Of a DNA stretch of 64,000 nucleotides, positions 46,001 to 54,391 are shown one piece after another; position 1 is the stretch's first letter, and each line of letters opens with the position of its first letter. A program made the position numbers and the translations under genes. Origin of the DNA: Mycolicibacterium goodii (lineage in GTDB: Bacteria > Actinomycetota > Actinomycetes > Mycobacteriales > Mycobacteriaceae); the NCBI RefSeq assembly GCF_022370755.2, contig NZ_CP092364.2, forward strand, positions 6,076,001-6,140,000, read 5' to 3'. Under the pieces are notes generated by a model. It saw only the letters and a program-made list of their open reading frames with translations. It was not told the DNA's origin and did not search any database.

Positions 46001-46441
46001 GTGACCGCCACCTCATCTGATGCGTTCGATCCGCGCTCGCTGCTGGCCGAGGCCCGCATCGGGGTGCTCGCCACGATCAAGGCAAACGGGTTACCGCAAC
46101 TGTCGCCGGTGACGCCGTACTACGACCGGGATGCTGACGTCATCTATGTGTCCATCACCGAAGGACGCGCGAAGACCGCGAACCTGCGGCGCGATCCGCG
46201 TGCCGCACTCGAGGTCACCCGTGAGGACGGGTGGGCGTGGGCGACCGCGGAAGGTTCGGTGACCCTCACGGGCCCCGGCACCGACCCGCACGGCCCCGAG
46301 GTGGAAGCCCTCGTCGACTACTACCGCAACGCGGCGGGCGAACACCCCGACTGGGGTGAGTACCGGTCGGTCATGGTGTCCGACCGTAGGGTGCTGATGG
46401 CGCTGTCGGTGCAGCGCGTGTACGGCGAGCGCTTGCGCTGA
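46001..46441 (+). CDS. Pyridoxamine-5'-phosphate-oxidase-like F420-binding protein (FDOR-B type)
   Basis: A 146-aa split-barrel protein: LLAEARIGVLATIKANGLPQ, VTPYYDRDADVIYVSITEGR, AKTANLRRDPRAALEV. This is the FDOR-B/PPOX class, which in mycobacteria includes F420-dependent reductases of biliverdin or other substrates and uncharacterised F420 binders. GTG at 46001 is the first start in the coding frame. It is a single gene between DUF4383 (divergent) and the LipE-like gene (convergent). Confidence 0.82.
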   Translation: MTATSSDAFDPRSLLAEARIGVLATIKANGLPQLSPVTPYYDRDADVIYVSITEGRAKTANLRRDPRAALEVTREDGWAWATAEGSVTLTGPGTDPHGPEVEALVDYYRNAAGEHPDWGEYRSVMVSDRRVLMALSVQRVYGERLR

Positions 46442-46451
46442 CCAGGTCCGG

Positions 46452-47681
46452 TCAGCCCTGCGGGATCTGCTCCGCGATCCGGTTGAGCACCGTCGGATAG
46501 CGGTTGGTCTCGAAGTGCGCGCCCGGCTTGCCGCTGCTGACGACGGCGGCCGACAAATCGCGCGCCGGGTCGGCCCACACCGCGATGTCGACGAGGCCGG
46601 TGTGGCCGAACGCGGACTCGGTGTTGCGGCCGAACGGGCCGAAGCGTTTCCCGCCGAGCATGTAGCCGGTGCCCCAGCGCATCGGCTTGAGGCCGGTCGC
46701 CACATCCGGGCGCATCCGGCGGCATGGGGCCGTCGCCGCACGCAGGGTTTCTGGGCTCAGTATTCTCACGCCATCTAATTCGCCGCCGCGCCTGAGGATC
46801 TCGGCGAAGCGTGACAGCTCGTCGGCGTTGGACACCGTGCTCGACGACGGCACGATGCTCGTGAGGAACAGCGGCGTGTTGCTCAGCGGGATGATGCGGT
46901 CGGGTGTGCCACCCACCGCGGCACGGAATGCCGCGGCGATGGGCGCGGGCAACGGCTTGCCCGTGACGTGGCTGGGTGCGACCAGGTCGACCTCTTCCGG
47001 CAGCACACCGTAGTTCGTCCATCGGAACTTCAGCGGCTCGAGGATCTCCTCGGCGAGGATGTCGCGGATGTTGCGACCCGTTGCCGCAGAGACGATCTCG
47101 CGGATCAACGGACCCCATGTGAGGCCGTGGTAGATGTGGATCAGGCCCGGCCGGTAGACCGGTTTGAGCGCCGCGAGTTGTTGGCGGGTGTACTCGCTGT
47201 CGTTGACCCTCGTGACGTCGGGGCGGGGACCGGTGTGGATCGGCACGCCCGCACTGTGGGTCATGACATGACGAATCGTGGTGCGGTCCTTGCCGTGGCT
47301 GGTGTAGTCCGGCAGGTAATCACACACGCGATCGTCGAGCGAGAAGTACCGACGCTCGACGAGCATGTGCACCACCGTCGAGCTGATCGCCTTGGCGGCC
47401 GAGTACACGCAGAACGGGGTCTCGGGGGTGGCGAGGATCTTCTCGGCATCCGGTGAGTCGTCTGGCCCGTTGCCCCAGCCGTGGCCGATGGCCCGGTTCA
47501 GTACGACTCTTCCCTTGTGCCGCAGGCACACCTGGATCGCCGGGTGCAGGCCTGACCGATACCAGTACCGCACCGACTCCCAGATCCGTTCGATCGCCCG
47601 GGCGTCGATACCCGAATGGTCTTCTTCGCCGATCGTGGTCACCGCGTCGAGATCGGCAGGCACAGAGATCTTGCCGGTCAT
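46452..47681 (-). CDS. lipE: Beta-lactamase-fold serine esterase, LipE-like
   Basis: A 409-aa serine hydrolase of the class-C beta-lactamase/EstB fold: SxxK as YSAAKA near residue 107, Tyr-x-Asn counterpart as IYHGLTWG and a late [12 protein letters not shown]. Length matches M. tuberculosis LipE (about 415 aa, Rv3775), and the neighbouring 13E12 gene is the same as beside Rv3775. ATG at 47681 has GGAGG 7 bp upstream and overlaps the nitrobindin stop by 4 bp. It probably cleaves short-chain esters. Confidence 0.87.
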   Translation of the reverse strand: MTGKISVPADLDAVTTIGEEDHSGIDARAIERIWESVRYWYRSGLHPAIQVCLRHKGRVVLNRAIGHGWGNGPDDSPDAEKILATPETPFCVYSAAKAISSTVVHMLVERRYFSLDDRVCDYLPDYTSHGKDRTTIRHVMTHSAGVPIHTGPRPDVTRVNDSEYTRQQLAALKPVYRPGLIHIYHGLTWGPLIREIVSAATGRNIRDILAEEILEPLKFRWTNYGVLPEEVDLVAPSHVTGKPLPAPIAAAFRAAVGGTPDRIIPLSNTPLFLTSIVPSSSTVSNADELSRFAEILRRGGELDGVRILSPETLRAATAPCRRMRPDVATGLKPMRWGTGYMLGGKRFGPFGRNTESAFGHTGLVDIAVWADPARDLSAAVVSSGKPGAHFETNRYPTVLNRIAEQIPQG

Positions 47682-48163
47682 GTGGGGTTCCTCCGCAGTG
47701 TCGCTGCCAGGTGGTGTCGCAATGGCTGCCCGACGGCGCCCATATGCAAGTTGTACGTCAGCTCGTCGCCATCCACACGGATCCAACGGGCAAGGGCTGT
47801 CACATTTTTCGCCGACGCGCTCAACCCGATCGTCGTGGCTTTCACGTCCATCGTGATCAGATCGCCGTCAACGGTCAGCGTGCCCTCCTGGATCTCGGTG
47901 ATGCCGGTCGGGTGTGCGAGCACCCACTCGACCCGGTCCGATGCCGGGACCCGGATGTAGCCGACTTCTGCGTGCAACGGGCGTCCGTCATCACGGGCCT
48001 TCGTGCGCTGTTGATACGTCAGGAAAGGCTTGCCGACGTGCCGGAACGTGATCTCCTCGAGGTACTCGAACGACTCGATCGTCGGATACTCACCCGCGCC
48101 AGGGCCCGCCCACGTGCCCAGTAGCGGAGCCAGTGGGGCAATGTTCGGGTGAAGGTCGACCAC
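47678..48163 (-). CDS. Nitrobindin/DUF1794 haem-binding protein (peroxynitrite isomerase type)
   Basis: A 161-aa FABP-like beta-barrel: [20 protein letters not shown] is the family signature, with [19 protein letters not shown] and the late [12 protein letters not shown] providing the His that binds ferric haem in homologues. Nitrobindins bind NO and isomerise peroxynitrite to nitrate. GTG at 48163 follows TACCCT by 6 nt (leaderless). It is co-translated with the LipE-like esterase through an ATGA overlap. Confidence 0.85.
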   Translation of the reverse strand: MVDLHPNIAPLAPLLGTWAGPGAGEYPTIESFEYLEEITFRHVGKPFLTYQQRTKARDDGRPLHAEVGYIRVPASDRVEWVLAHPTGITEIQEGTLTVDGDLITMDVKATTIGLSASAKNVTALARWIRVDGDELTYNLHMGAVGQPLRHHLAATLRRNPT

Positions 48164-48198
48164 AGAGCCAGGGTACGGGTCGGGTCACTGTCACCGTG

Positions 48199-48270
48199 CA
48201 CCGCCAGCTGCACGGCGAGCGGCACCGCCAGCCGCACGGCGAGCGGCACCGCCAGCTGGTCCGCACTTTG
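48199..48270. repeat. 24-bp minisatellite, three copies
   Basis: Three adjacent 24-bp units start at 48199, 48223 and 48247, each beginning CACCGCCAGC; units 1 and 2 differ at one base and unit 3 is degenerate after the first 12; a partial fourth (CACCGCGAGG) follows. It lies in the 290-bp gap between the nitrobindin and 13E12 genes. The 8-codon period keeps frames open on both strands, but no gene is apparent. Copy number may vary between strains. Confidence 0.75.
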
Positions 48271-48437
48271 CACCGCGAGGGTGCGTGTCTGCCGGTCGAC
48301 ACACCGGTTTTTGTCAGCAGTCGACGCACGCTCGTCGGGGGCGAGTGTGCAGATGTAACTCCATGTACAACAACACCTTTGATCAATCTGTGCTCTTCGA
48401 TCACAGCGGTCACAAGTTGACCGCTTTTGTCGGTGAA

Positions 48438-48453
48438 TCGAACTAGTGTTCGA
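48438..48453 (+). promoter_or_regulatory. LexA-binding SOS box overlapping the -10 of the 13E12 gene
   Basis: TCGAACTAGTGTTCGA is a perfect match to the mycobacterial SOS consensus TCGAAC-N4-GTTCGA. Within it, TAGTGT (48444-48449) sits exactly 7 nt before the ATG at 48457, the leaderless -10 position, so bound LexA would cover the promoter. Upstream TTGACC (48417-48422) could be a distant -35. DNA-damage induction of 13E12-family genes is known in M. tuberculosis. Confidence 0.85.
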
Positions 48454-48456
48454 TAC

Positions 48457-49977
48457 ATGACGGCGGAGGTGGACACGGCACTCGCGGCGTTGCACACCGC
48501 GATGCGCGACGTGCTCGCCCTGCCCTACACCGCGCTGTCCGATGCCGACCTGCTGGACGTGTGCGCCGGCATCCAAGACGTGCGCAACCTGGCCCCCGCC
48601 GTCGAACACCGCGCCATCGCAGCGCTGTGTGAACAGTCCACCCCGGCCGCGATCGGGGCGAAAACCTGGCCGCTGGTGTTACAGACCCGGCTGGGCATCG
48701 CCGCCAAAGAAGCCCGCCGCCGCTGCACCGACGCCGCCGAACTCGGCCCGCGGGTCTCGCTGACCGGCGACGTGTTGGCGCCCACACGTGAACACATCGC
48801 CGCCGCCCAAGCCGCCGGGGCCCTCACCCCCGACCACATCACCGAACTGTTCAAGTTCTTCGACAAATGCCCCGACTGGGTCAGCGCCGCCCAACAGAGC
48901 CGCCTGGAAGAAAAACTGGTCGCCGGAGCCGTGGGCGCCGACCCCGCCACCGTACGCCAGGCCGTCGACCACGCGCTGTTCCTGCTGGATCAGGACGGGC
49001 CCGCCCCCACCGAGAAACCACCCACGAAACCGTTCGGCATCACCTTCGGCCCACAACAACCCGACGGCTCCTACAACCTGCGCGGCAGGGTCAGCGCCGA
49101 ATTCAAAGCGACCTTCGATCCGGTCGACGAGAAATGGGGCGCACCCGGGATGTGCCACCCCGCCGATCCCACCCCGTGTCTCTCCGGCACACCGAGCCAA
49201 GAGCAGATCGATCACGATGAGCGCAGCGCACCCGAGCGCCGCCACGACGCCATGCTCACCGCCCTGCGCCACCTGATGTCGAGTAAAAACCTCGGCCAGA
49301 TCAACGGACTGCCCGCCACCATCCTCATCACCACCACCCTGCGCGAACTCGAAGCCGGCGCGGGGGTGGCGGTCACCGCCGGCGGCACCAAACTGTCCAT
49401 CGCCGACCTGATCCGCATGGCCGCCCAGGCGCATCACTACCTGGTCGTCTACGACGAACACACCGGGATCCCGCTCTACCTCGGACGGGCCCGCCGCACC
49501 GCCAGCGCCGGGCAACGCCTGGCGATCTGGGCACGCGACCGCGGCTGCACCCGCCCCGGATGCACCGCCAACGGCTACCGCTGCCAAGCCCACCACGCCA
49601 CCACCGACTACGCCAAAGGTGGCCTGACCGACGCCGACGCCCTGGCACTGGCCTGCGGATGCGACAACCGCCTCGTCGGCGATGCACCCAACAAATGGAC
49701 CACCCGCATCAACGACCACGGCCAATGCGAATGGATCCCACCCGAACTCCTCGACCGCGGCCAACACCGCACCAACACCTACCACCACCCCGAAACCCTG
49801 CTCGGAGACATCAGCAGAGGAGTCACCGACACAAACAGTGACCACACCCGAGGCACCCAGAGTAGCGACACCAATGCAGATACCGGCCGCAGCAACAGGA
49901 ACGGGGACAGGAACAGCCGCGCGGTCAAGAACCACATCGACAAGAAGACGGCCGGGGACGATGACGGACCCGGATAG
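48457..49977 (+). CDS. DUF222/13E12-family protein with HNH endonuclease motif
   Basis: A 506-aa protein of the REP13E12 group: DUF222 domain (residues about 1-340) followed by an HNH nuclease at about 355-440 (LAIWARDRGCTRPGCTANGY, RCQAHHATTDYAKGG, LACGCDNRL) and a low-complexity Thr/Asn/Asp/Gly tail. Such proteins form multigene repeat families in mycobacteria, are sometimes integration sites for prophages and their function is unknown. ATG at 48457 is directly downstream of the SOS box. Expression should follow DNA damage. Confidence 0.88.
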   Translation: MTAEVDTALAALHTAMRDVLALPYTALSDADLLDVCAGIQDVRNLAPAVEHRAIAALCEQSTPAAIGAKTWPLVLQTRLGIAAKEARRRCTDAAELGPRVSLTGDVLAPTREHIAAAQAAGALTPDHITELFKFFDKCPDWVSAAQQSRLEEKLVAGAVGADPATVRQAVDHALFLLDQDGPAPTEKPPTKPFGITFGPQQPDGSYNLRGRVSAEFKATFDPVDEKWGAPGMCHPADPTPCLSGTPSQEQIDHDERSAPERRHDAMLTALRHLMSSKNLGQINGLPATILITTTLRELEAGAGVAVTAGGTKLSIADLIRMAAQAHHYLVVYDEHTGIPLYLGRARRTASAGQRLAIWARDRGCTRPGCTANGYRCQAHHATTDYAKGGLTDADALALACGCDNRLVGDAPNKWTTRINDHGQCEWIPPELLDRGQHRTNTYHHPETLLGDISRGVTDTNSDHTRGTQSSDTNADTGRSNRNGDRNSRAVKNHIDKKTAGDDDGPG

Positions 49978-49982
49978 CGTAG

Positions 49983-50615
49983 TCAGCGAATCGGCCCCTG
50001 GTGCGCGATGACGAACGCCTGGGCGGCAGTCTCGTTCAGGTGTTGCAGGCGTTCACGTTTGGACGTCGCGTACACGGTGAAGCCGGCCGCCAGCAGTGCT
50101 TCGTGCACTGCAGTGACGTCGTGGCGCAGGAACGTCATGTCGACCTTGTGGCCGAAAGCCTCGTCGAAAATCAAAGGGGCAGCGTCAGTTTGGAAACCGA
50201 GAAGCAGCCAGCCCGGGTCGGCGAGAACCCGGGAGAACTCCCCGAACAGCCCGCCGAGGCGGTCGGCCGGAGTGTGGATGATCGAGTACCACGCGCACAC
50301 CCCGGCGAATGCGCCGTCGGCGTAGGGGAGCGACGCCATATCCGCGATCTGATACGTCGCGTGGGGATGGCGCTGGCGCGCGATCGAGACCATGGCCGGT
50401 GAACCGTCGATGGCATGGGTCCGTAGACCGGCAGCGCCGAGCTGTGCAGTCGCCTGGCCGGGACCACAGCCGACGTCGAGCACGCTGTCGCCACCGGACT
50501 GGTGCACAAGACCCGCGAAGGCACGGACGAGCGCCCGGTCGAAGGGTCTGGATGCGAAGTCGTCGGGAAAGGTCCTGGCGTACTCGGCGGCGATCACGTC
50601 GTATTGCTCGTACAC
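49983..50615 (-). CDS. Class I SAM-dependent methyltransferase
   Basis: A 210-aa methyltransferase: motif I VLDVGCGPGQAT, motif II IDGSPAMVSIARQR, ADMASLPYADGAF before motif III and a late GWLLLGFQTD. The chain is of the Methyltransf_11/25 type that acts on small molecules. The start GTG at 50615 gives VYEQYDVIAAEYARTFP, the common N-terminal region; the frame stays open upstream without family similarity, and GTG at 50621/50624 are alternatives. Substrate unknown. It is convergent with the 13E12 gene, 5 bp apart. Confidence 0.82.
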   Translation of the reverse strand: MYEQYDVIAAEYARTFPDDFASRPFDRALVRAFAGLVHQSGGDSVLDVGCGPGQATAQLGAAGLRTHAIDGSPAMVSIARQRHPHATYQIADMASLPYADGAFAGVCAWYSIIHTPADRLGGLFGEFSRVLADPGWLLLGFQTDAAPLIFDEAFGHKVDMTFLRHDVTAVHEALLAAGFTVYATSKRERLQHLNETAAQAFVIAHQGPIR

Positions 50616-50705
50616 CCACACCACGGTAGGCAGTTCGCCTCGCAGGACCGGGACTCGGCGCCACCAGCAACAAACGTCTGCAGCGCCCCGGGTAAAGTTC
50701 CGCGG

Positions 50706-51248
50706 GTGAGCACCCTCACCAACCATGCGGCGCACCTGCGCGGCGGTCTGGTGGGCGTGTGCTCGGCACTGACCGCAGCGGTGGCGCACACCGCGGCCGG
50801 CGGGGTGCCACCGTCTGGCAGCCCGCTGGTGTTCCTACTGATCGCATGCGCGACGCTCGGCGCCGCGGTGGGTGGTATCTCGCCGCAGACCCGCTCGGCC
50901 GCGACGGCCCTGTTGATCGTGGGACTGGGATCCGGGCAGGCCCTCGGCCACCTCACCCTCGCCATGACCGGCGGACATCACCACGGCGACGCCATGGTGA
51001 GTGCGCCGATGCTCGCGCTGCACGGCGCAGCGGCAATTGGGCTGGGACTGCTGATCGGCGCCGTCGAATACCTGTACATCGTCTGCGCGACCGTCCTGAG
51101 CTGGTTGCGCCTCTTTGCCGTCGGCCGCATCAAGCCCGCGGGTGACGTGGCCTGGTGGCCATCCGACGACGTGGTGGCACGCCCCGTTCTGCTGCGTGCC
51201 GGTCTGGGAATGCGAGCGCCACCTCGGGCGCTCTCTGCCGGCGTCTGA
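50706..51248 (+). CDS. Small membrane protein with His-rich loop, DyP cassette
   Basis: A 180-aa protein with about five membrane segments (LVGVCSALTAAVAHTA, LVFLLIACATLGAAVGGI, ALLIVGLGSGQALGHL) and a loop carrying TGGHHHGDAM that could bind copper. A basic C-terminus follows. GTG at 50706 is exactly 7 nt after TAAAGT (50693-50698), a leaderless start. It precedes the PepSY, PCu(A)C and DyP genes; a hairpin lies between it and the next gene, so co-transcription is probable but not certain. Confidence 0.75.
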   Translation: MSTLTNHAAHLRGGLVGVCSALTAAVAHTAAGGVPPSGSPLVFLLIACATLGAAVGGISPQTRSAATALLIVGLGSGQALGHLTLAMTGGHHHGDAMVSAPMLALHGAAAIGLGLLIGAVEYLYIVCATVLSWLRLFAVGRIKPAGDVAWWPSDDVVARPVLLRAGLGMRAPPRALSAGV

Positions 51249-51269
51249 CGCCCGCACATCGCTTCACGT

Positions 51270-51291
51270 GAGCCCGTCGACTGCGACGGGC
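51270..51291 (+). terminator. Hairpin between the membrane-protein and PepSY genes
   Basis: AGCCCGTCG (51270-51278) and CGACGGGCT (51283-51291) are perfect 9-bp complements with loop ACTG, followed by GTTACC rather than a full T-run. It could act as a weak terminator or attenuator inside the cassette. Confidence 0.45.
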
Positions 51292-51344
51292 TGTTACCCG
51301 TTGCGCGCACGCCTGCGCGAAAACCCTTGAGCGAAAGCATTTCC

Positions 51345-52706
51345 ATGACCACAACCCCTGACGATCGACCACGCACAGAATCACCCCCACCAACCACCCG
51401 CGCGACGATTCGCCAATTGCTGATGCGGCTGCACTTCTACGCGGGCGTGTTCGTCGGCCCGTTCATCCTGATAGCGGCCGTCACCGGCCTGCTGTATGCG
51501 CTGATCCCACAGATCGATGCCATGGTCTACCGCCACGAACTCACCGTCGACCACGTCGGACAAGAGCGCCTGCCCATGGCCGATCAAATCGCAGCAGCGC
51601 GAGCGGCCCACCCCGAGGGCACCGTCGCGAGCATCCGGCCGCCGGTGACACCGGACGAGACGACGCAGATCCAGCTCAGCGTCGACGACGTACCGCCGGA
51701 TTACGCAAGGACCGTGTTCGTCGACCCCTACACCGCCGAGGTGCGGGGTGCGCTGACGACGTACGGCCAATGGATGCCGCTGCGGGCCTGGTTCGACGAA
51801 CTCCACCGCAACCTTCATCTCGGGGCGTTCGGGCGTAACTACAGCGAGCTCGCGGCGAGCTGGATGTGGGTCATCGCGTTGGCCGGACTCGCGCTGTGGC
51901 TCCTGCAGCGACGCGACAAACTGTCCCGTCTCGTGGTCCCGGCCCGCGAAGCGAGCGGACGGCGCAAGGCCATGTCCTGGCATGCCGTGATCGGGGTCTG
52001 GGTGCTCGCGGTGCTGCTCGCGCTGTCGGTCACGGGTATCACGTGGTCGCGCTACGGCGGGGAAACCATCAGCACTCTGCAGGCCAGGCTGAATTCCACG
52101 GCACCCAGTGTCGACGCCGCAACACCGGTACACCACGGCCACAGCGCTGGTGCGACGACCCTCGGCGGCGCCGACACCGTGTTGAAAACCGCCGAGCAGG
52201 CGGGGCTCAGCGGTCCGATGTGGCTGTACCCACCCGCCGAACCCGGCGCGGCGTGGACGGTGTCGGAACGCAAGCGTGACTGGCCGACACGAAACGACTC
52301 CATCGCGGTGGACCCGAACACCGGTGCCATCACCGATCGGGTGAACTTCGCGGACTGGCCACTGCTGGCGAAGCTGACCCGGTGGACGATCGACGCACAC
52401 ATGGGCCTGTTGTTCGGTGTGGTGAACCAGATCGTCTTGGCCCTCAGCATGATCGGGCTCATCGTCCTGATTGTGCAGGGCTATCGCATGTGGTGGCACC
52501 GGCGACCGACGCGAGGGTCGCGATGGGCGGCGGGCCGCCCACCGTTGCGTGGGGCGATCCACGGACTGCCGCCGTGGGGCATCGCCGCAGTGGTGGTGAC
52601 GGCCGTGGCCATCGGGTGGTGCCTGCCGTTGTTCGGATTGAGCCTCACGGCGTTCCTCGTGGTCGACGCCATCATCGCGAAGAGAAAGCGGAATCGAAAT
52701 GCATAA
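51345..52706 (+). CDS. PepSY-associated transmembrane protein
   Basis: A 453-aa membrane protein with the four-helix PepSY_TM pattern: LHFYAGVFVGPFILIAAVTG at the first segment, WFDELHRNLHLGAFGRNYSE, VIGVWVLAVLLALSVTGI, and DAHMGLLFGVVNQIVLALSM, plus a large extracytoplasmic PepSY part. Conserved His residues in the helices suggest haem or metal handling, as in iron/copper-linked reductases of this family. ATG at 51345; TTG at 51327 is an alternative. It overlaps the PCu(A)C gene by 8 bp. Confidence 0.86.
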   Translation: MTTTPDDRPRTESPPPTTRATIRQLLMRLHFYAGVFVGPFILIAAVTGLLYALIPQIDAMVYRHELTVDHVGQERLPMADQIAAARAAHPEGTVASIRPPVTPDETTQIQLSVDDVPPDYARTVFVDPYTAEVRGALTTYGQWMPLRAWFDELHRNLHLGAFGRNYSELAASWMWVIALAGLALWLLQRRDKLSRLVVPAREASGRRKAMSWHAVIGVWVLAVLLALSVTGITWSRYGGETISTLQARLNSTAPSVDAATPVHHGHSAGATTLGGADTVLKTAEQAGLSGPMWLYPPAEPGAAWTVSERKRDWPTRNDSIAVDPNTGAITDRVNFADWPLLAKLTRWTIDAHMGLLFGVVNQIVLALSMIGLIVLIVQGYRMWWHRRPTRGSRWAAGRPPLRGAIHGLPPWGIAAVVVTAVAIGWCLPLFGLSLTAFLVVDAIIAKRKRNRNA

Positions 52707-53193
52707 GATCGCAGCGATTTTCGGTGCAGCAGCCCTGATCCTCGCAGGTTGCGCACCGGGACACGAAGACCAGCAGATGGCCGAGACCGTGACATTCGCC
52801 GATCCGTGGGCCAGTGCGGCTGAGGCCGGCATGACAGCCGTGTTCGGGACGTTGCAGAACTCGGGAAACCACGACGCGCACATCGTGTCGGCGACGTCGC
52901 CGACGGCCGAGATGGTCGAACTGCACGAGGTCGCTGCCGACAGCGGTGGCACGAAAACGATGCGGCCCAAGGAGGATGGGTTCACGGTCCCCGCGAGCGG
53001 TGAACACGCGCTTGTCCCCGGTGGCGACCACATCATGTTGATGAACCTGACCGCACCGCTGCAACCGGGTGCGGATGTGGAGGTCACGGTGGTGTTCGAG
53101 GACGGCTCGTCATTGCCGGTCCGGGCACAGGTCCGCGACTTCCCGGGCGGTAAGGAGAACTATCAGCCGGCGAAACCGCACGACCATGGCTGA
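52699..53193 (+). CDS. PCu(A)C copper-chaperone lipoprotein
   Basis: A 164-aa lipoprotein: LILAGC lipobox with Cys18, then the PCu(A)C domain. The metal ligands follow the pattern H/M...M...H...M: EMVELHEVA, TKTMRPKEDGF, HALVPGGDHIMLMNL. A His/Asp-rich C-terminus (KPHDHG) adds ligands. It should carry Cu(I) outside the membrane. It overlaps the PepSY gene upstream and the DyP gene downstream by 8 bp each, so the three are co-translated. Confidence 0.9.
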   Translation: MHKIAAIFGAAALILAGCAPGHEDQQMAETVTFADPWASAAEAGMTAVFGTLQNSGNHDAHIVSATSPTAEMVELHEVAADSGGTKTMRPKEDGFTVPASGEHALVPGGDHIMLMNLTAPLQPGADVEVTVVFEDGSSLPVRAQVRDFPGGKENYQPAKPHDHG

Positions 53194-54391
53194 CGCCTCC
53201 TCTGTGAGGGTCAACCGGCGGCGCCTCCTCACCGGGGGTGCCGCCGCGTTGGCCGCGGGCGTATCGGTCACGGCCTCCGGGGTCGCGAACTCGGCAGTCG
53301 TCGATCACGGGTTCGGCAGCGACGTCGAACCGTTCCATGGCCCACATCAGGCCGGGATCGCCACCGCCCCACAGGCACATGCGGTTTTCATCGCGTTCGA
53401 TGTGAAACCGGCAGGCAGCCGCAGCGCACGTGACACAGTCACCGCGATCCTGCGGCTGTGGACCGCCGACGCGGCGCGACTGACCGCAGGTCTGCCCGCG
53501 GTGGCGGACACCGAACCCGAACTGGCGACCCGCCCGGCCCGGCTGACCATCACCGTGGGAATGGGACCGGCCCTGATGAAACGGCTCGGCACAACGCCCC
53601 CACGGTCGGCACGGGAACTGCCGGAGTTCGGTCCTGACCGGCTGCAGCCGCGCTGGTCCGGTGGCGATCTGCTGCTGCAGATCTGTGGGGACGACCCGGT
53701 GGCGATCGCGCATGCCACCCGGGTGCTCACGAAGAACGTCCGATCGATGACCGTGCAGCGGTGGCGTCAGACCGGCTTCCGCAACGCGCGCGGCGCAGAC
53801 CGGACCGACACGTCGATGCGCAACCTGATGGGCCAGGTGGACGGCACCGTCAACCTCGCACCCAGCGACTTCGACGAACTGGTATGGCTGGGGGACGAGG
53901 TGCAGCCAGCCCTGGCCGGGGGCACACTGATGGTTTTGCGGCGCATCGAGATGCAACTCGACACGTGGGACGAACTCGACCGGGAGAGCAAGGAGCTCAC
54001 GGTCGGTCGGCGTCTCGACACCGGAGCGCCCCTGACCGGGCAGCGCGAAACCGACGAGCCGGATTTCACGTTGTCGCGCAACGGTATCCCGGTGATCCCG
54101 GGAAATTCGCACATCGCGCTGGCGCGTCACCGCCATGAGGGGGAACGGTTCCTGCGGCGTCCCTACAACTACGACGACCCGCCCGAACCGGGACACACGT
54201 CGAACACGGGACTGCTCTTCGCGACCTACCAACGCGACATCGACACGCAGTTCCTGCCGGTGCAGCGGCGGCTTGCCGAGTTCGACGCGCTCAATCAGTG
54301 GACGACGGCGATCGGTTCTGCGGTGTTCGTCATCCTGCCGGGGGTGCGTTCGCCGGAGGTCCATCTGGGACAGGAATTGCTCGGACGCTGA
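53186..54391 (+). CDS. Tat-exported DyP-type haem peroxidase
   Basis: A 401-aa dye-decolorising peroxidase. A twin-arginine signal (VNRRRLLTGGAAALAAGV, RRR at 11-13) targets it to Tat. The catalytic Asp219 is in MGQVDGTVN (the GxxDG motif) and the proximal haem ligand is His309 in IPGNSHIALAR. It is of the EfeB/DtpA type and oxidises bulky substrates or haem with H2O2 outside the membrane. Coupling to a copper chaperone recalls the Streptomyces DtpA/ECuC pair, where the DyP supports maturation of a copper oxidase. ATG at 53186 overlaps the chaperone gene by 8 bp. Confidence 0.9.
   Translation: MADASSVRVNRRRLLTGGAAALAAGVSVTASGVANSAVVDHGFGSDVEPFHGPHQAGIATAPQAHAVFIAFDVKPAGSRSARDTVTAILRLWTADAARLTAGLPAVADTEPELATRPARLTITVGMGPALMKRLGTTPPRSARELPEFGPDRLQPRWSGGDLLLQICGDDPVAIAHATRVLTKNVRSMTVQRWRQTGFRNARGADRTDTSMRNLMGQVDGTVNLAPSDFDELVWLGDEVQPALAGGTLMVLRRIEMQLDTWDELDRESKELTVGRRLDTGAPLTGQRETDEPDFTLSRNGIPVIPGNSHIALARHRHEGERFLRRPYNYDDPPEPGHTSNTGLLFATYQRDIDTQFLPVQRRLAEFDALNQWTTAIGSAVFVILPGVRSPEVHLGQELLGR

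Noticed and set aside
48149..48358. Frame reading the 24-bp repeat as a Thr/Ala/Ser repeat protein
   Set aside because: Open only because the repeat unit is a multiple of three; no start signal and no conserved domain. The repeats are adjacent, so it is not a CRISPR array either.
51290..51300. Half of a RicR-like copper motif (TACCC) before the PepSY gene
   Set aside because: Only one half-site is present without the opposed GGGTA at the required spacing.
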